Shown here: positions 20,024-27,833 of the stretch, piece after piece
Numbering within the stretch: the first letter of the stretch is position 1
Layout: each line of letters starts with the position of its first letter
DNA from: Thalassospira sp.
Lineage (GTDB): Bacteria > Pseudomonadota > Alphaproteobacteria > Rhodospirillales > Thalassospiraceae
NCBI RefSeq assembly: GCF_030690045.1
Contig: NZ_JAUYHK010000022.1
Coordinates: forward strand, 124,001 to 188,000
Direction: 5' to 3'
DNA: 64,000 nucleotides
Notes under the pieces: generated by a model
Database searches by the model: none
The model's input: only the letters and a program-made list of their open reading frames with translations
What the model was told of the DNA's origin: nothing
Program-made: the position numbers and the translations under genes

Positions 20024-20359
20024 ATGACGGTGACAATCTATCACAATCCGCGCTGTTCCAAATCGCGCCAGACCCTGGACCTGATCCGGGAACAGGGGAT
20101 TTCCCCGACCGTGATTGATTATCTTGCCACCCCGCCATCCGCAGCCGACCTTGCCGATATCCTGCGTAAACTGGGCAAACAGCCCGAAGATATCCTGCGC
20201 CGCAAGGAAGCCCGCGAAGAAGGCATTGACGGGCTTTCAGGTGATGCCCTGATCGCCGCCCTTGCCGCCCATCCCCGCGCCATCGAACGGCCGATTGTCG
20301 TCAATGGCAACAAGGCGGCCCTTGGCCGCCCGCCTGAAAATGTTCTGGCGATTCTGTAA
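20024..20359 (+). CDS. arsC: Arsenate reductase, ArsC glutaredoxin-coupled family
   Basis: Encodes 111 residues. The active-site Cys is in NPRCSKSR (Cys11), and the substrate arginines are conserved in ILRRKEA, ERPIVV and LGRP. It reduces arsenate to arsenite using glutathione and glutaredoxin. No arsB/acr3 efflux gene or arsR is nearby, so a lone housekeeping arsenate reductase, or a related YffB-like protein, is possible. It sits 36 bases after the LacI-type gene on the same strand and converges on flgL with only 16 bases between. Confidence 0.85.
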   Translation: MTVTIYHNPRCSKSRQTLDLIREQGISPTVIDYLATPPSAADLADILRKLGKQPEDILRRKEAREEGIDGLSGDALIAALAAHPRAIERPIVVNGNKAALGRPPENVLAIL

Positions 20360-20375
20360 ACCGGAAAATCGCCGG

Positions 20376-21287
20376 TTAGCTCAGATAATCAAACAGCGAC
20401 AGTCCCTGCACCTTGGCGACGGCGGAATAGGATGCTTCAAGCTGGATCGACAGGGTTTCCAGCGATACCAGGGCTTCGGCCACATCCACTTCGGCCATCC
20501 CCGACACAATGCCCTCGGCGGTCAGTTGAAAATCGGTATGCATGTCGATGACGGTGTCCAATTGATTGGAGGTGGTAGACATTTGGGTTTGCATATCGCC
20601 AATCCCGATAACCGCCGTTTCAAGCAGGCCATAGGCCTCGTTCAGGGCGGCTTCATCAACCGGGCTGCTGGAGGCATTGACGACAAGATTCAAGGCCCGC
20701 AACGCCTGTTCAAACGGTTCCATATCCGCCGTCAGGCCATATTCGATTTTTGTGCCATCCGCGATTTTGGCCGATGCAACGTCACTATTGCCCGTGTAAT
20801 ACGACGTATCGGTTGTTGAGGGCGACGTAATCGCCGCATAATCGGCCGGATCAACCGAAACCGGGGCGGCGTTGGTTGCACTGCCCGCATAAAGATACCG
20901 GTCTTCATATTCGGTATTGAGAAGGGCCGCAAAACTGTCCAGGGCGGTTTGCGCCTCGTCGGTAATGCCATAGGCCGTGTCCGAACCGCTGCTGATCGCC
21001 GCCGAAATATTGGCCATCATGTCGCCAAGAATATCCACCATGCTGTTTAGCGTGTCGTAATACATATCAACACGGCCCTGCACGGTTTCGGCAACCTTTG
21101 TGTATGCTGCGGCTTCGGATATTTCCGCCGACAGGTTTGCCAGAACATAGGATGTATCGGCGACACCGGTATAATTGTCCGATTTCATGCCGGTAACCGA
21201 TTGTGTCGAGGCCTGATTAAGCTGTGTCTGAACACTGCGCATCTGCGTCAGCAGGGATTGCTGTACTGCGGCGGTGGAAACTCTCAT
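20376..21287 (-). CDS. flgL: Flagellar hook-filament junction protein FlgL
   Basis: Encodes 303 residues with the flagellin-like N- and C-terminal coiled-coil ends (MRVSTAAVQQSLLTQMRSVQTQLNQ at the start, VDVAEALVSLETLSIQLEASYSAVAKVQGLSLFDYLS at the end). FlgL (HAP3) joins the hook-side HAP1 ring to the filament. It is secreted by the flagellar export apparatus and has no signal peptide. It follows flgK by 12 bases and ends the operon. Like its neighbours it is acidic and poor in Lys and Arg. Confidence 0.9.
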   Translation of the reverse strand: MRVSTAAVQQSLLTQMRSVQTQLNQASTQSVTGMKSDNYTGVADTSYVLANLSAEISEAAAYTKVAETVQGRVDMYYDTLNSMVDILGDMMANISAAISSGSDTAYGITDEAQTALDSFAALLNTEYEDRYLYAGSATNAAPVSVDPADYAAITSPSTTDTSYYTGNSDVASAKIADGTKIEYGLTADMEPFEQALRALNLVVNASSSPVDEAALNEAYGLLETAVIGIGDMQTQMSTTSNQLDTVIDMHTDFQLTAEGIVSGMAEVDVAEALVSLETLSIQLEASYSAVAKVQGLSLFDYLS

Positions 21288-21299
21288 GATATCACCTGC

Positions 21300-23021
21300 T
21301 TACCTGACCATTTCCAACAATGTGTCCATCATGGACTGGGTAATTTCAAGGATCGCCGCTGCCGCCTCATAGGCACTTTCAAGATTGCTGAGCGACAGGG
21401 CTTCTTCATCGACATTGACGCCATACTGGTTGCTGAAACTTTCCACCAGTTCGCCAAAGGCGCTGGTGGCAACACTTGCCTTTGTTTCAACATCCGATGC
21501 CTGCCGGGCAATATCCGACAGGATTTCAGACGCATAATCCGACAGGCTGGTCGTCGTGCTGCCCAGCCCGCCTGCCGCATCAAAACCGATATTTTCATCA
21601 AACAACCCGGCAAGGGCTTCGGCCACATCCGCACTGCCCGATGAAATGACACTGTCCCCGACCGCAAGTGCCGCATCATCCGATCCCGATCCGGTCGGCA
21701 TCAGGCCGGGGTCTGCAAGCCATGCGGCATTAACGGAAATCGTGCCTGCCGATGTGCCTGAAAACATGTCGTTCAATCCGAAATAATCGGAAAATCCCTG
21801 TTGATCCGCCCCCACGACGGCATCCATATTTACAATCGAAATACCGTAATCATCATTGCTGCTGGCGATGGTCAGGGTGCCGTCGGCATTCAGGGTGGCG
21901 GTCATATTGGCCGACCCGTTGATCTCGTCCATCAGGTCCTGAACCGTCGCAATGGTTGACAGGTCAATTTCCAGAATTTCCTGTGCCGTCCCGCTGTCAT
22001 CCGTTGCAACCAGCCGCACCGTGCCGGTGCCCGCAAACGCATCGGTCGCCGCCAGACTTGCCGCCGATGTCAGTTCGGACGCCCCCGGATAACTGGTCCC
22101 AAGATTGGTAATCGCATTGATGCTGTCGGCCAGGGTGACGGCAAGATTGTTCAACTCATCCTGAATAGCCGGCAGGGTTTCATCGCGCAGATCAATCAAA
22201 CCGCCCAGTTGCCCCCCGGAAATCTGATCGGTTATTGATGTGCCATTCACCGTAATGTCGCCAAATACAGTGTCTTCCGTCACCAGTGCCGTCGCGTCAT
22301 ATTCCAGTTCCTGAACCTGGCTTCCAACCACCAAAGTCCCGCCCAGATAAATCTGGGTCTGGTTGTTGGAATTCGTGAAATAAGTCACGTCGGCAAGTTC
22401 CGAAAGATTCTGGATCGCCTGATTGCGGGCATCGGTCAGTTCGCTTTCGCTCATTGACCCGCTGGCAACGCCGGTCAACTGATCGTTATAGGATTGGATC
22501 TGATGCAACAGTGAATTGATCTGATCGACGGTTTCCTCAATGGTTTGATCGGCCTGGGCGCGTTGATCCTGAACGGTTTCCGACAGGGTATTCAGACTGT
22601 TGGCAATATCCCCGGCATCGGCCAGCGCCACCGCCGCCGCCGACTGGCTTTCCGGACTGGCCGCCAGCGAGGCAATGGACGTTTCCAGATCGGAAATCAG
22701 GGTTGTCAGGGCATCATCCTCGCCCACCGTTCCCAGCGCATTGGCCACCATTGCCAAAGGATCGGTGAAGACCTCCGCATAACCGGCATCACTGGCCGCC
22801 GCATTGATCGATTTCAGCAGATAGGTGTCCACCGTTGATCCGGTCGCACTGACGCTGACACCGGTTGTTGCCCCCGAACTGACATTGGTGGTCAGGGTCT
22901 GGCTTTTGGCGGTGTAACCGTCAACCGACGCATTGGCGATATTGTTCGACGACACGGCAATGCCGGACTGGCTTGCCTGAAGCGAACTTAACGCAGCAGA
23001 TTGTGCGGCACGGATCGACAT
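21300..23021 (-). CDS. flgK: Flagellar hook-associated protein FlgK
   Basis: Encodes 573 residues. The N-terminus carries the rod/hook family motif SSNNIANASVDGYTAKSQ, and the C-terminus ends in an amphipathic helix (EEALSLSNLESAYEAAAAILEITQSMMDTLLEMV). FlgK (HAP1) is the first junction ring between hook and filament. The gene is 12 bases before flgL and 32 bases after the FlgN-like gene, the usual order of chaperone then cargo. The long central region is rich in Thr, Ser, Asp and Gly. Confidence 0.93.
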   Translation of the reverse strand: MSIRAAQSAALSSLQASQSGIAVSSNNIANASVDGYTAKSQTLTTNVSSGATTGVSVSATGSTVDTYLLKSINAAASDAGYAEVFTDPLAMVANALGTVGEDDALTTLISDLETSIASLAASPESQSAAAVALADAGDIANSLNTLSETVQDQRAQADQTIEETVDQINSLLHQIQSYNDQLTGVASGSMSESELTDARNQAIQNLSELADVTYFTNSNNQTQIYLGGTLVVGSQVQELEYDATALVTEDTVFGDITVNGTSITDQISGGQLGGLIDLRDETLPAIQDELNNLAVTLADSINAITNLGTSYPGASELTSAASLAATDAFAGTGTVRLVATDDSGTAQEILEIDLSTIATVQDLMDEINGSANMTATLNADGTLTIASSNDDYGISIVNMDAVVGADQQGFSDYFGLNDMFSGTSAGTISVNAAWLADPGLMPTGSGSDDAALAVGDSVISSGSADVAEALAGLFDENIGFDAAGGLGSTTTSLSDYASEILSDIARQASDVETKASVATSAFGELVESFSNQYGVNVDEEALSLSNLESAYEAAAAILEITQSMMDTLLEMVR

Positions 23022-23053
23022 GATGTCTGCTTTCCGAAAGACAGTTAAGGGGC

Positions 23054-23467
23054 TTAAAGTTTAAGATTGAGGATCATCTGCGAAAAGGAATTGACCAGAT
23101 CCCCGTCGCGATCATAGCCAATCGAACTTTCGGGTCGCGTTGCCATCCAGCCCGCCCGAAGACGTTGCAAACAGGCATCGCGTTTGGCCATCAGGCGGAC
23201 ATTGTTCCGGTGCAATTTTGCCTGCAAGTCGCGGATCATCTGCATTTCGGCAATTTCGACATCCGGTGTGCGGACGGTATCGACAATCCGGTCATTGCGC
23301 ATCCGGATCTGAAGCTGCTTTTGCAATTCGTTCTTTTCTGCCGTGATATCGGCCAACAGATGATATTGCGCCAGATCGAGAATCCGCCATTCAACATCCA
23401 GCAAGGTATCAAGACGTTTGAGAATTGCGGCAGCAGTTTCAGGTTCTCTGGTTTGTGCCTGTGTCAT
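23054..23467 (-). CDS. FlgN-like flagellar export chaperone (putative)
   Basis: Encodes 137 residues, all-helical and charged, with many Arg, unlike the acidic exported proteins around it. Similarity to FlgN is weak by eye (long helix ILKRLDTLLDVEWRILDLAQYHLLADITAEKNELQKQLQ, then a second long helix). The position just before flgK and flgL, the cargoes of FlgN, supports the call. FlgN keeps HAP1 and HAP3 unfolded in the cytoplasm before export. It lies 11 bases after flgE. It could also be another cytoplasmic flagellar helper; family membership needs a profile search. Confidence 0.6.
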   Translation of the reverse strand: MTQAQTREPETAAAILKRLDTLLDVEWRILDLAQYHLLADITAEKNELQKQLQIRMRNDRIVDTVRTPDVEIAEMQMIRDLQAKLHRNNVRLMAKRDACLQRLRAGWMATRPESSIGYDRDGDLVNSFSQMILNLKL

Positions 23468-23478
23468 GTCCCGTTCCC

Positions 23479-24774
23479 CTAGTTCATGGCCGAAATCAAG
23501 GTCTGATACATATCGTCGGTGGTCGAAACCACCTGTGCCGCCGCCGAATAGGCCTGCTGCGCGATGATCATTTTGGAAAATTCGGTGGTGGTATCGACGG
23601 TGGAACTTTCAAGCGAATAGGCCGAAATATCGCCGGTTCCGCCATCACCGGGGGTATTGAGCACATAACTCCCCGAGGTGTTGCTTTCCTTGTAGATCGT
23701 ATCGCTATAGGAAATCAGGCCATCGGCATTCGAGAAATCCGCCAGAACAAGCTGATAGATCGGACGCGATTCGCCATTTTCAAATGTCACCGAAATCACG
23801 CCTTCCGATGAAATGGTGACCGATTCAACTTCGCTGTAATTGCTGCCATTTTTTGAGACAGAATACAGCGTCATGTCACCGTCACTGTCTTTTGACGCCG
23901 CTTGCTGCAAACCGTCGGTATCGCCTGCGGTGCCCAGATCATTGGTGATCGTGCTGTCATTCGCACCGGTCGTCCATCCGCTGATCGTCAGGGTCGAATT
24001 CGCGGTAACATCCGTCCCCCCGGCATCGGTGATGGCCGACAGATTGCCATCCCCGTCAAAGGTAATGGTCAACGGCCCGCCCGACGATGTGCCGGTCACG
24101 GTTGTTCCGTCCGATGTCAGAACCGGGTCGCCATATTCAAGCTCCCACTCATTGACCGCAGTTTTGGTGTAAGTATAGGTGACCGTATGGCTGGTTCCCA
24201 GCGAGTCAAAAATTTCAACTTCAACCGAAAAATCATCCCCGATTTCAGCATCGGCAGGCAAATTGGCCACCATGCCGACCTCGGTTGTTGCTTCGGCCAT
24301 GCCGGTCATTTCATCAAGATCAATGGTCGTCAGCGCGGCGGTACTGGTTGGCACCGTACCGCCGACAGGGTCGCCATTGGCGTCGAGTTCATATCCCATC
24401 AGGTAATAGCCGGAACTGTTCACCAGCACCCCGTTGGCATCGGTTTCAAAATCACCGGCACGGGTGTAATAGACATCCCCGTTGGCCGCCGTAACGACAA
24501 AAAAACCATCCCCGGAAATCGCCAGACTGGTCGATGAAGAATCCGACTCGATCAGGCCCTGCGCACTGATATTGGACAGGGTTGTGGTCGTCACACCGTT
24601 TGAATAACCCTGGGTGGTCGAACCGGGCGTAGTCACCAGCGAGGAAAATGCCGTCGAACCCGACTTGTAGCCGGTGGTGCCGCTATTGCTGATATTGCCG
24701 GAAATAACGCCCAGCGACGTCGATTGGGCCGACAGACCCAGAACGGCCGAATTAAGTGCGCTTGAAAGGCTCAT
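23479..24774 (-). CDS. flgE: Flagellar hook protein FlgE
   Basis: Encodes 431 residues. The N-terminal rod/hook motif is SLGVISGNISNSGTTGYKSGSTAF. The conserved ISGDGFFVV...YTRAGDFETDANGVLV block follows, and the C-terminus is SKMIIAQQAYSAAAQVVSTTDDMYQTLISAMN. It polymerises into the hook, the universal joint of the flagellum. It is secreted without a signal peptide. It lies 17 bases after flgD, its capping scaffold. The protein has only 6 Lys and 2 Arg. Confidence 0.9.
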   Translation of the reverse strand: MSLSSALNSAVLGLSAQSTSLGVISGNISNSGTTGYKSGSTAFSSLVTTPGSTTQGYSNGVTTTTLSNISAQGLIESDSSSTSLAISGDGFFVVTAANGDVYYTRAGDFETDANGVLVNSSGYYLMGYELDANGDPVGGTVPTSTAALTTIDLDEMTGMAEATTEVGMVANLPADAEIGDDFSVEVEIFDSLGTSHTVTYTYTKTAVNEWELEYGDPVLTSDGTTVTGTSSGGPLTITFDGDGNLSAITDAGGTDVTANSTLTISGWTTGANDSTITNDLGTAGDTDGLQQAASKDSDGDMTLYSVSKNGSNYSEVESVTISSEGVISVTFENGESRPIYQLVLADFSNADGLISYSDTIYKESNTSGSYVLNTPGDGGTGDISAYSLESSTVDTTTEFSKMIIAQQAYSAAAQVVSTTDDMYQTLISAMN

Positions 24775-24791
24775 GACCCTAATCCTTCATC

Positions 24792-25490
24792 TCAGGAAAC
24801 GGTTTTGGTGCCCTGGACATCGGACATGCCGACATCGACACCATTGACATAAAGAACGGCTTCATCGCCCGTCAGGTCGATTGCCGAAACGGTGCCCGTC
24901 ATCAGGATTTCCGAGGAAACGGCATTGCCATCATCATCCGTCGCACTGACCGACAGGGTATAAGTCCCCGACGTTACCGTCGTGCCGTCGCTGGTCACCC
25001 CGTCCCAGACAAAATTATTGCTGCCTTCGGCCCCGGTGGTGGTGGTTTCATAGACCACATTGCCATCGTCATCGGAAACTTGCAGGGTGACGGACTGGGC
25101 ATCGTCCTCAAGGACGAAATACCATTCCGCCTCACCGTCTTCATAAGGTGCGGTATCGCCAATCGCGACAATATCGGTGCCAAGATAGGCCTGGGCGGCG
25201 GAATCATCGACCACCCCCTGCAAGGCCAGCAGCGACGTGGACAAATCCGAAAGCAGGGCATTATTCTGTTCAGACAGTTCAAGCTGCTGAAAGGAAACAA
25301 GCTGGCTGGTGATTTCCGACGTATCTTCGGGATCGGTGGGATCCTGATTTTGCAACTGGGTCAGCAACAACGTCATATAGGTCTCGTAGGTCGAGGTCGT
25401 ATCGTCGCTGCTTGTCGTTGTGCTGCCCGTCGAAGACGATGACGTGGCAGACGTAAGGCTGTCATATGTCAGGCCGCTGAGGTAACTCAT
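24792..25490 (-). CDS. flgD: Flagellar hook-capping protein FlgD
   Basis: Encodes 232 residues. The N-terminus has the FlgD signature (MTLLLTQLQNQDPTDPEDTSEITSQLVSFQQLELSEQ, about residues 40-75). The C-terminal half has the FlgD beta domain with VWDGVTSDGTTVTSGTYTLSVSATDDDG. It caps the growing hook while FlgE assembles. The second of two adjacent ATGs (25490) has the better spacing to GGAGG. The composition is extreme: I count no Arg and a single Lys in the whole protein. The gene begins a separate transcription unit, with a terminator behind it at 25624-25648 and a FlgM/FliA-class promoter candidate in front. Confidence 0.88.
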   Translation of the reverse strand: MSYLSGLTYDSLTSATSSSSTGSTTTSSDDTTSTYETYMTLLLTQLQNQDPTDPEDTSEITSQLVSFQQLELSEQNNALLSDLSTSLLALQGVVDDSAAQAYLGTDIVAIGDTAPYEDGEAEWYFVLEDDAQSVTLQVSDDDGNVVYETTTTGAEGSNNFVWDGVTSDGTTVTSGTYTLSVSATDDDGNAVSSEILMTGTVSAIDLTGDEAVLYVNGVDVGMSDVQGTKTVS

Positions 25491-25499
25491 CATCGCCTC

Positions 25500-25564
25500 C
25501 GTGAAATGAACGGTTAAAAAACCCGATTGTTCATTTCACGGCTGACCAGGCAAAAGCTGGCGCA
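25500..25564 (-). promoter_or_regulatory. FliA-like promoter of flgD overlapped by a 12-bp inverted repeat
   Basis: Read on the minus strand, TGCGCCAGCTTTTGC (25550-25564) and GCCGTGAA (25535-25542) match the spacing and sequence found upstream of fliC (30481-30510). GCCGTGAA resembles the sigma-28 -10 element GCCGATAA at six of eight positions. CGTGAAATGAAC (25500-25511) and GTTCATTTCACG (25529-25540) form a perfect inverted repeat that covers the -10 region and the start site, as an operator would. The motif is inferred from two sites only. Confidence 0.5.
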
Positions 25565-25623
25565 ACGGATGCGATTTTTTTGGATTTTCCGAATTTCAGG
25601 GTAGAGCCCCTGACCAAACAGAT

Positions 25624-25648
25624 AAAAAAGGGCGCAAAAGCGCCCTTT
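25624..25648 (-). terminator. Rho-independent terminator after the ECF module
   Basis: AAAGGGCGC (25627-25635) and GCGCCCTTT (25640-25648) form a perfect 9-bp stem with a 4-base loop. On the minus strand it is followed by six T (25624-25629). It overlaps the stop codon of the sensor gene and ends the fliC-side transcript before flgD. Confidence 0.9.
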
Positions 25649-26171
25649 AATTATCAATCCGGTATTTCGGCAAAGGTGGTGGCGGCGTATTGATCGCAAG
25701 CTGATAGCGATCCTCGGGTGACAGTTTCACCGCAACATTGGCAAGCTGTTGGATAACCCGCTGTATTTCACCGGTAATATGGTTTTCGACATCGGCAAAA
25801 GCCGCCCGGATATCCTGTTCGGTCGGATCATCGCTGAGCAAAACCTGACCCATTATCCGGAACCGCTCGCCGACTTCGCGCTTCGGGCCCAGTTCCGCGA
25901 TCAGGCCCTGCATTTCGGCATCAAAAATCACCTGCCCTTCCGGCGATAATCTTTCCCGCAAACGATTGAGCATTTCCGTCGGGGCCGGTGGGCCTTCAGG
26001 ACCGCGAAATTCCTGCGCGGAATTTGCATCATTGCTGCCAAAGGGCAGAATATTATTGCTTCCGGCAATGAAATTTCCGGCAATCGCCCCACCGACAAAC
26101 AGGTTCAGGGCAAGTGATGCATAAAGCAGCTTGCGCGATGTACTGGTTTTGCGCCGGTCATCAAACACCAT
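25647..26171 (-). CDS. Periplasmic metal-sensor-like protein (CnrX / Metal_resist type)
   Basis: About 174 residues. A short cytoplasmic stretch and one membrane anchor (KLLYASLALNLFVGGAIAG, about residues 14-32) are followed by a periplasmic helical domain of about 135 residues. That layout and the phrase SLALNLFVGGAIAG are typical of the Metal_resist/CnrX group of periplasmic sensors paired with ECF sigma factors. The C-terminus is Pro-rich. It overlaps the anti-sigma gene at ATGATG, so the two are translationally coupled; the second ATG (26171) has the better ribosome-site spacing. I see no Cys and few His, so metal binding is not demonstrated; it may sense something else. Confidence 0.7.
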   Translation of the reverse strand: MVFDDRRKTSTSRKLLYASLALNLFVGGAIAGNFIAGSNNILPFGSNDANSAQEFRGPEGPPAPTEMLNRLRERLSPEGQVIFDAEMQGLIAELGPKREVGERFRIMGQVLLSDDPTEQDIRAAFADVENHITGEIQRVIQQLANVAVKLSPEDRYQLAINTPPPPLPKYRIDN

Positions 26172-26680
26172 CATGGCCTCCTGCCCCGTTTGTTTGCCAA
26201 GGCCGGATCACCCGGCAGAATTGTTTCCACATCATAAAGATGCTGATCGACAATTTTCATTACCGGCAGTTCCCCGGCATCTGCCGAACTGTCCATGTCC
26301 TGATCGGCGGTAAAAACCACGCCAAACACAAACCCGAACAACACACACATCGCCATGCCAAATACCGGCGCAGCATAAGGAAGGCGATAGGATGATAAAA
26401 CACCCCCCAGCCGCTTGTGCCAGGGCTTCGATGCAGGAGGAGAGGATAATTTTTCCTGTGCGTCGATTTCAGCAAAGATGTTGTCAATGGCCCGATGCCT
26501 GCCCATTGGCAGGGGATCGGCGGAAATCGCATCTTCCAACATCTGCAAATTGTGGATCAATTCGGCGGCTTCGTCATTTTGCGCAACGAATTTGTTGGCC
26601 TCTTGGCGAAACGGCTCCGGCCAGGACGCAATGTCCCATCCATGTTGATCCAGCAAGTCTTCAAATTCCTTGATATTCAC
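26171..26680 (-). CDS. Putative membrane-bound anti-sigma factor
   Basis: Encodes 169 residues. The cytoplasmic N-terminal domain has the pattern LLDQHGWDIASWPEPFRQEA, seen in alphaproteobacterial proteins encoded between ECF sigma factors and periplasmic sensors. One membrane helix lies at about residues 100-122 (PVFGMAMCVLFGFVFGVVF), followed by about 45 periplasmic residues. There is no zinc-binding HxxxCxxC motif, so it is not a ZAS-type anti-sigma. It lies 59 bases after the sigma gene and overlaps the sensor gene. The role as inhibitor of the sigma factor is inferred from topology and gene order. Confidence 0.68.
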   Translation of the reverse strand: MNIKEFEDLLDQHGWDIASWPEPFRQEANKFVAQNDEAAELIHNLQMLEDAISADPLPMGRHRAIDNIFAEIDAQEKLSSPPASKPWHKRLGGVLSSYRLPYAAPVFGMAMCVLFGFVFGVVFTADQDMDSSADAGELPVMKIVDQHLYDVETILPGDPALANKRGRRP

Positions 26681-26739
26681 TGGTCACCGCTTTTTTTTAG
26701 GACGGACCTACCTGTCCGAACATGATTGAAACTACTCGT

Positions 26740-27363
26740 TTAACGCATATTCTTCAATTCTTCCCTCAATCGCTGTCGCGCCCTTTTCAAAAGGGATTCC
26801 ATCGCATTGAGGGAAACCCCCATGATTTCGGCCGCCTCGGCATTGGAAAGTTCCCGATCATAAAACAGGTTAATGGCAATTTGTTGTTGGTCGGACAAAT
26901 TGCGAACGGCACTGCGCAACCGCTGGAATTCTTCATGCTGCGCCAGTTTTTCAACCGGCGACATCGCATCATCGGGTTCGGCTTCGATGTCGCATCCCTC
27001 AACCGGCTGCGGACGTCGTTTGAAATCAATAACCCGGTTGACCGCCACCCGGTATAACCATGTTTTGAATTTCGCCCCTTCGGGCCGCCATCTTTCGCGA
27101 TGCAACCAGACCCGGACAAAAACATCCTGTGCGACATCTTCGGCATCGCCATTGCCCAGCCCCATGCGCCGGGCAATGCCCTGAATACCGCGATAATAAC
27201 GTTCGACCAGCACCCGATAGGCCGCCTTGTCGCTGGCAACGACCCGTGCAACCAGCATCTCGTCGTCAAGGCTGTTTAAATCAGCGCTGGCATCAACGGT
27301 ACCGGACATCCGTATGTCGATTGTCATATTATGATCGATGCCTGCGTCCAACATGGCCCTCAC
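26740..27363 (-). CDS. ECF-type RNA polymerase sigma factor
   Basis: Encodes up to 207 residues. Region 2 is clear (AYRVLVERYYRGIQGIARRMGLGNGDAEDVAQDVFVRVWLHRERW, then FKTWLYRVAVNRVIDFKRR), as is region 4 (LSDQQQIAINLFYDRELSNAEAAEIMGVSLNAMESLLKRARQRLREEL). A GTG at 27363 overlaps the fliS stop as GTGA, implying translational coupling; an ATG at 27354 is an alternative start. It is followed by the anti-sigma and sensor genes, the CnrYXH-like order. The location within flagellar genes raises the question of whether it drives flagellar promoters. Confidence 0.88.
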   Translation of the reverse strand: MRAMLDAGIDHNMTIDIRMSGTVDASADLNSLDDEMLVARVVASDKAAYRVLVERYYRGIQGIARRMGLGNGDAEDVAQDVFVRVWLHRERWRPEGAKFKTWLYRVAVNRVIDFKRRPQPVEGCDIEAEPDDAMSPVEKLAQHEEFQRLRSAVRNLSDQQQIAINLFYDRELSNAEAAEIMGVSLNAMESLLKRARQRLREELKNMR

Positions 27364-27833
27364 AAGACCTGATTCAGTAACTGTTTTCCAGTATGGGACG
27401 GCGGAACGGCGGAAGGAACATTTTTACTTTCTGCCGCGACCCTTTTCCACTCTGCGGCCAGCGCCTCAAGCTGTTGATCGGCCAGAATATATCTGTTTTC
27501 AATCGGGGTTGCCCGCCCCCCCGAAGACAGCAATCGCAGCAGGCGGGTATAAAAGGCATACAGATCCCGCGACAGTTCCGGGGCATTTTCAAACGAAACC
27601 ACCGCCCGCAACCCGCGAATTTTGCCCAGCGCCGTGCTTTTTTCCTGCTGTTCAAGATCAAATTTTTTGGCCGCCCGGTGATGGGCCGCCTGTTTCAAAT
27701 TCTGGCGGATTTGCGTAATCACCGTAATCATCATCATGACCGGGGAAATTGTCCGCAATGCCTGATTATAACGCGAAGACGCATTGGCATAATGGTTCGC
27801 ATGGGTAACATGTGCTTTTTCAGGTCTAGTCAT
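27360..27833 (-). CDS. fliS: FliS-like flagellin export chaperone
   Basis: About 157 residues. The N-terminal half has the FliS pattern (NHYANASSRYNQALRTISPVMMMITVITQIRQNLKQA) and the middle has the conserved helix ENAPELSRDLYAFYTRLLRLL, compare ENLYALYDYMIRRL in classical FliS. The protein is basic and cytoplasmic, and it would bind the C-terminal end of flagellin. I choose the ATG at 27833, 7 bases behind GGGGA; an upstream ATG (27839) is possible. It overlaps the end of fliD, and its own stop overlaps the sigma start. The tail beyond residue 125 is longer than usual. Confidence 0.75.
   Translation of the reverse strand: MTRPEKAHVTHANHYANASSRYNQALRTISPVMMMITVITQIRQNLKQAAHHRAAKKFDLEQQEKSTALGKIRGLRAVVSFENAPELSRDLYAFYTRLLRLLSSGGRATPIENRYILADQQLEALAAEWKRVAAESKNVPSAVPPSHTGKQLLNQVL

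Noticed and set aside
25545-25575. Sigma-54 type GG-N10-GC element (CTGGCGCAACGGATGC) near flgD
   Set aside because: It reads on the plus strand, opposite to flgD, and no plus-strand gene follows; the minus-strand FliA-like element fits better.
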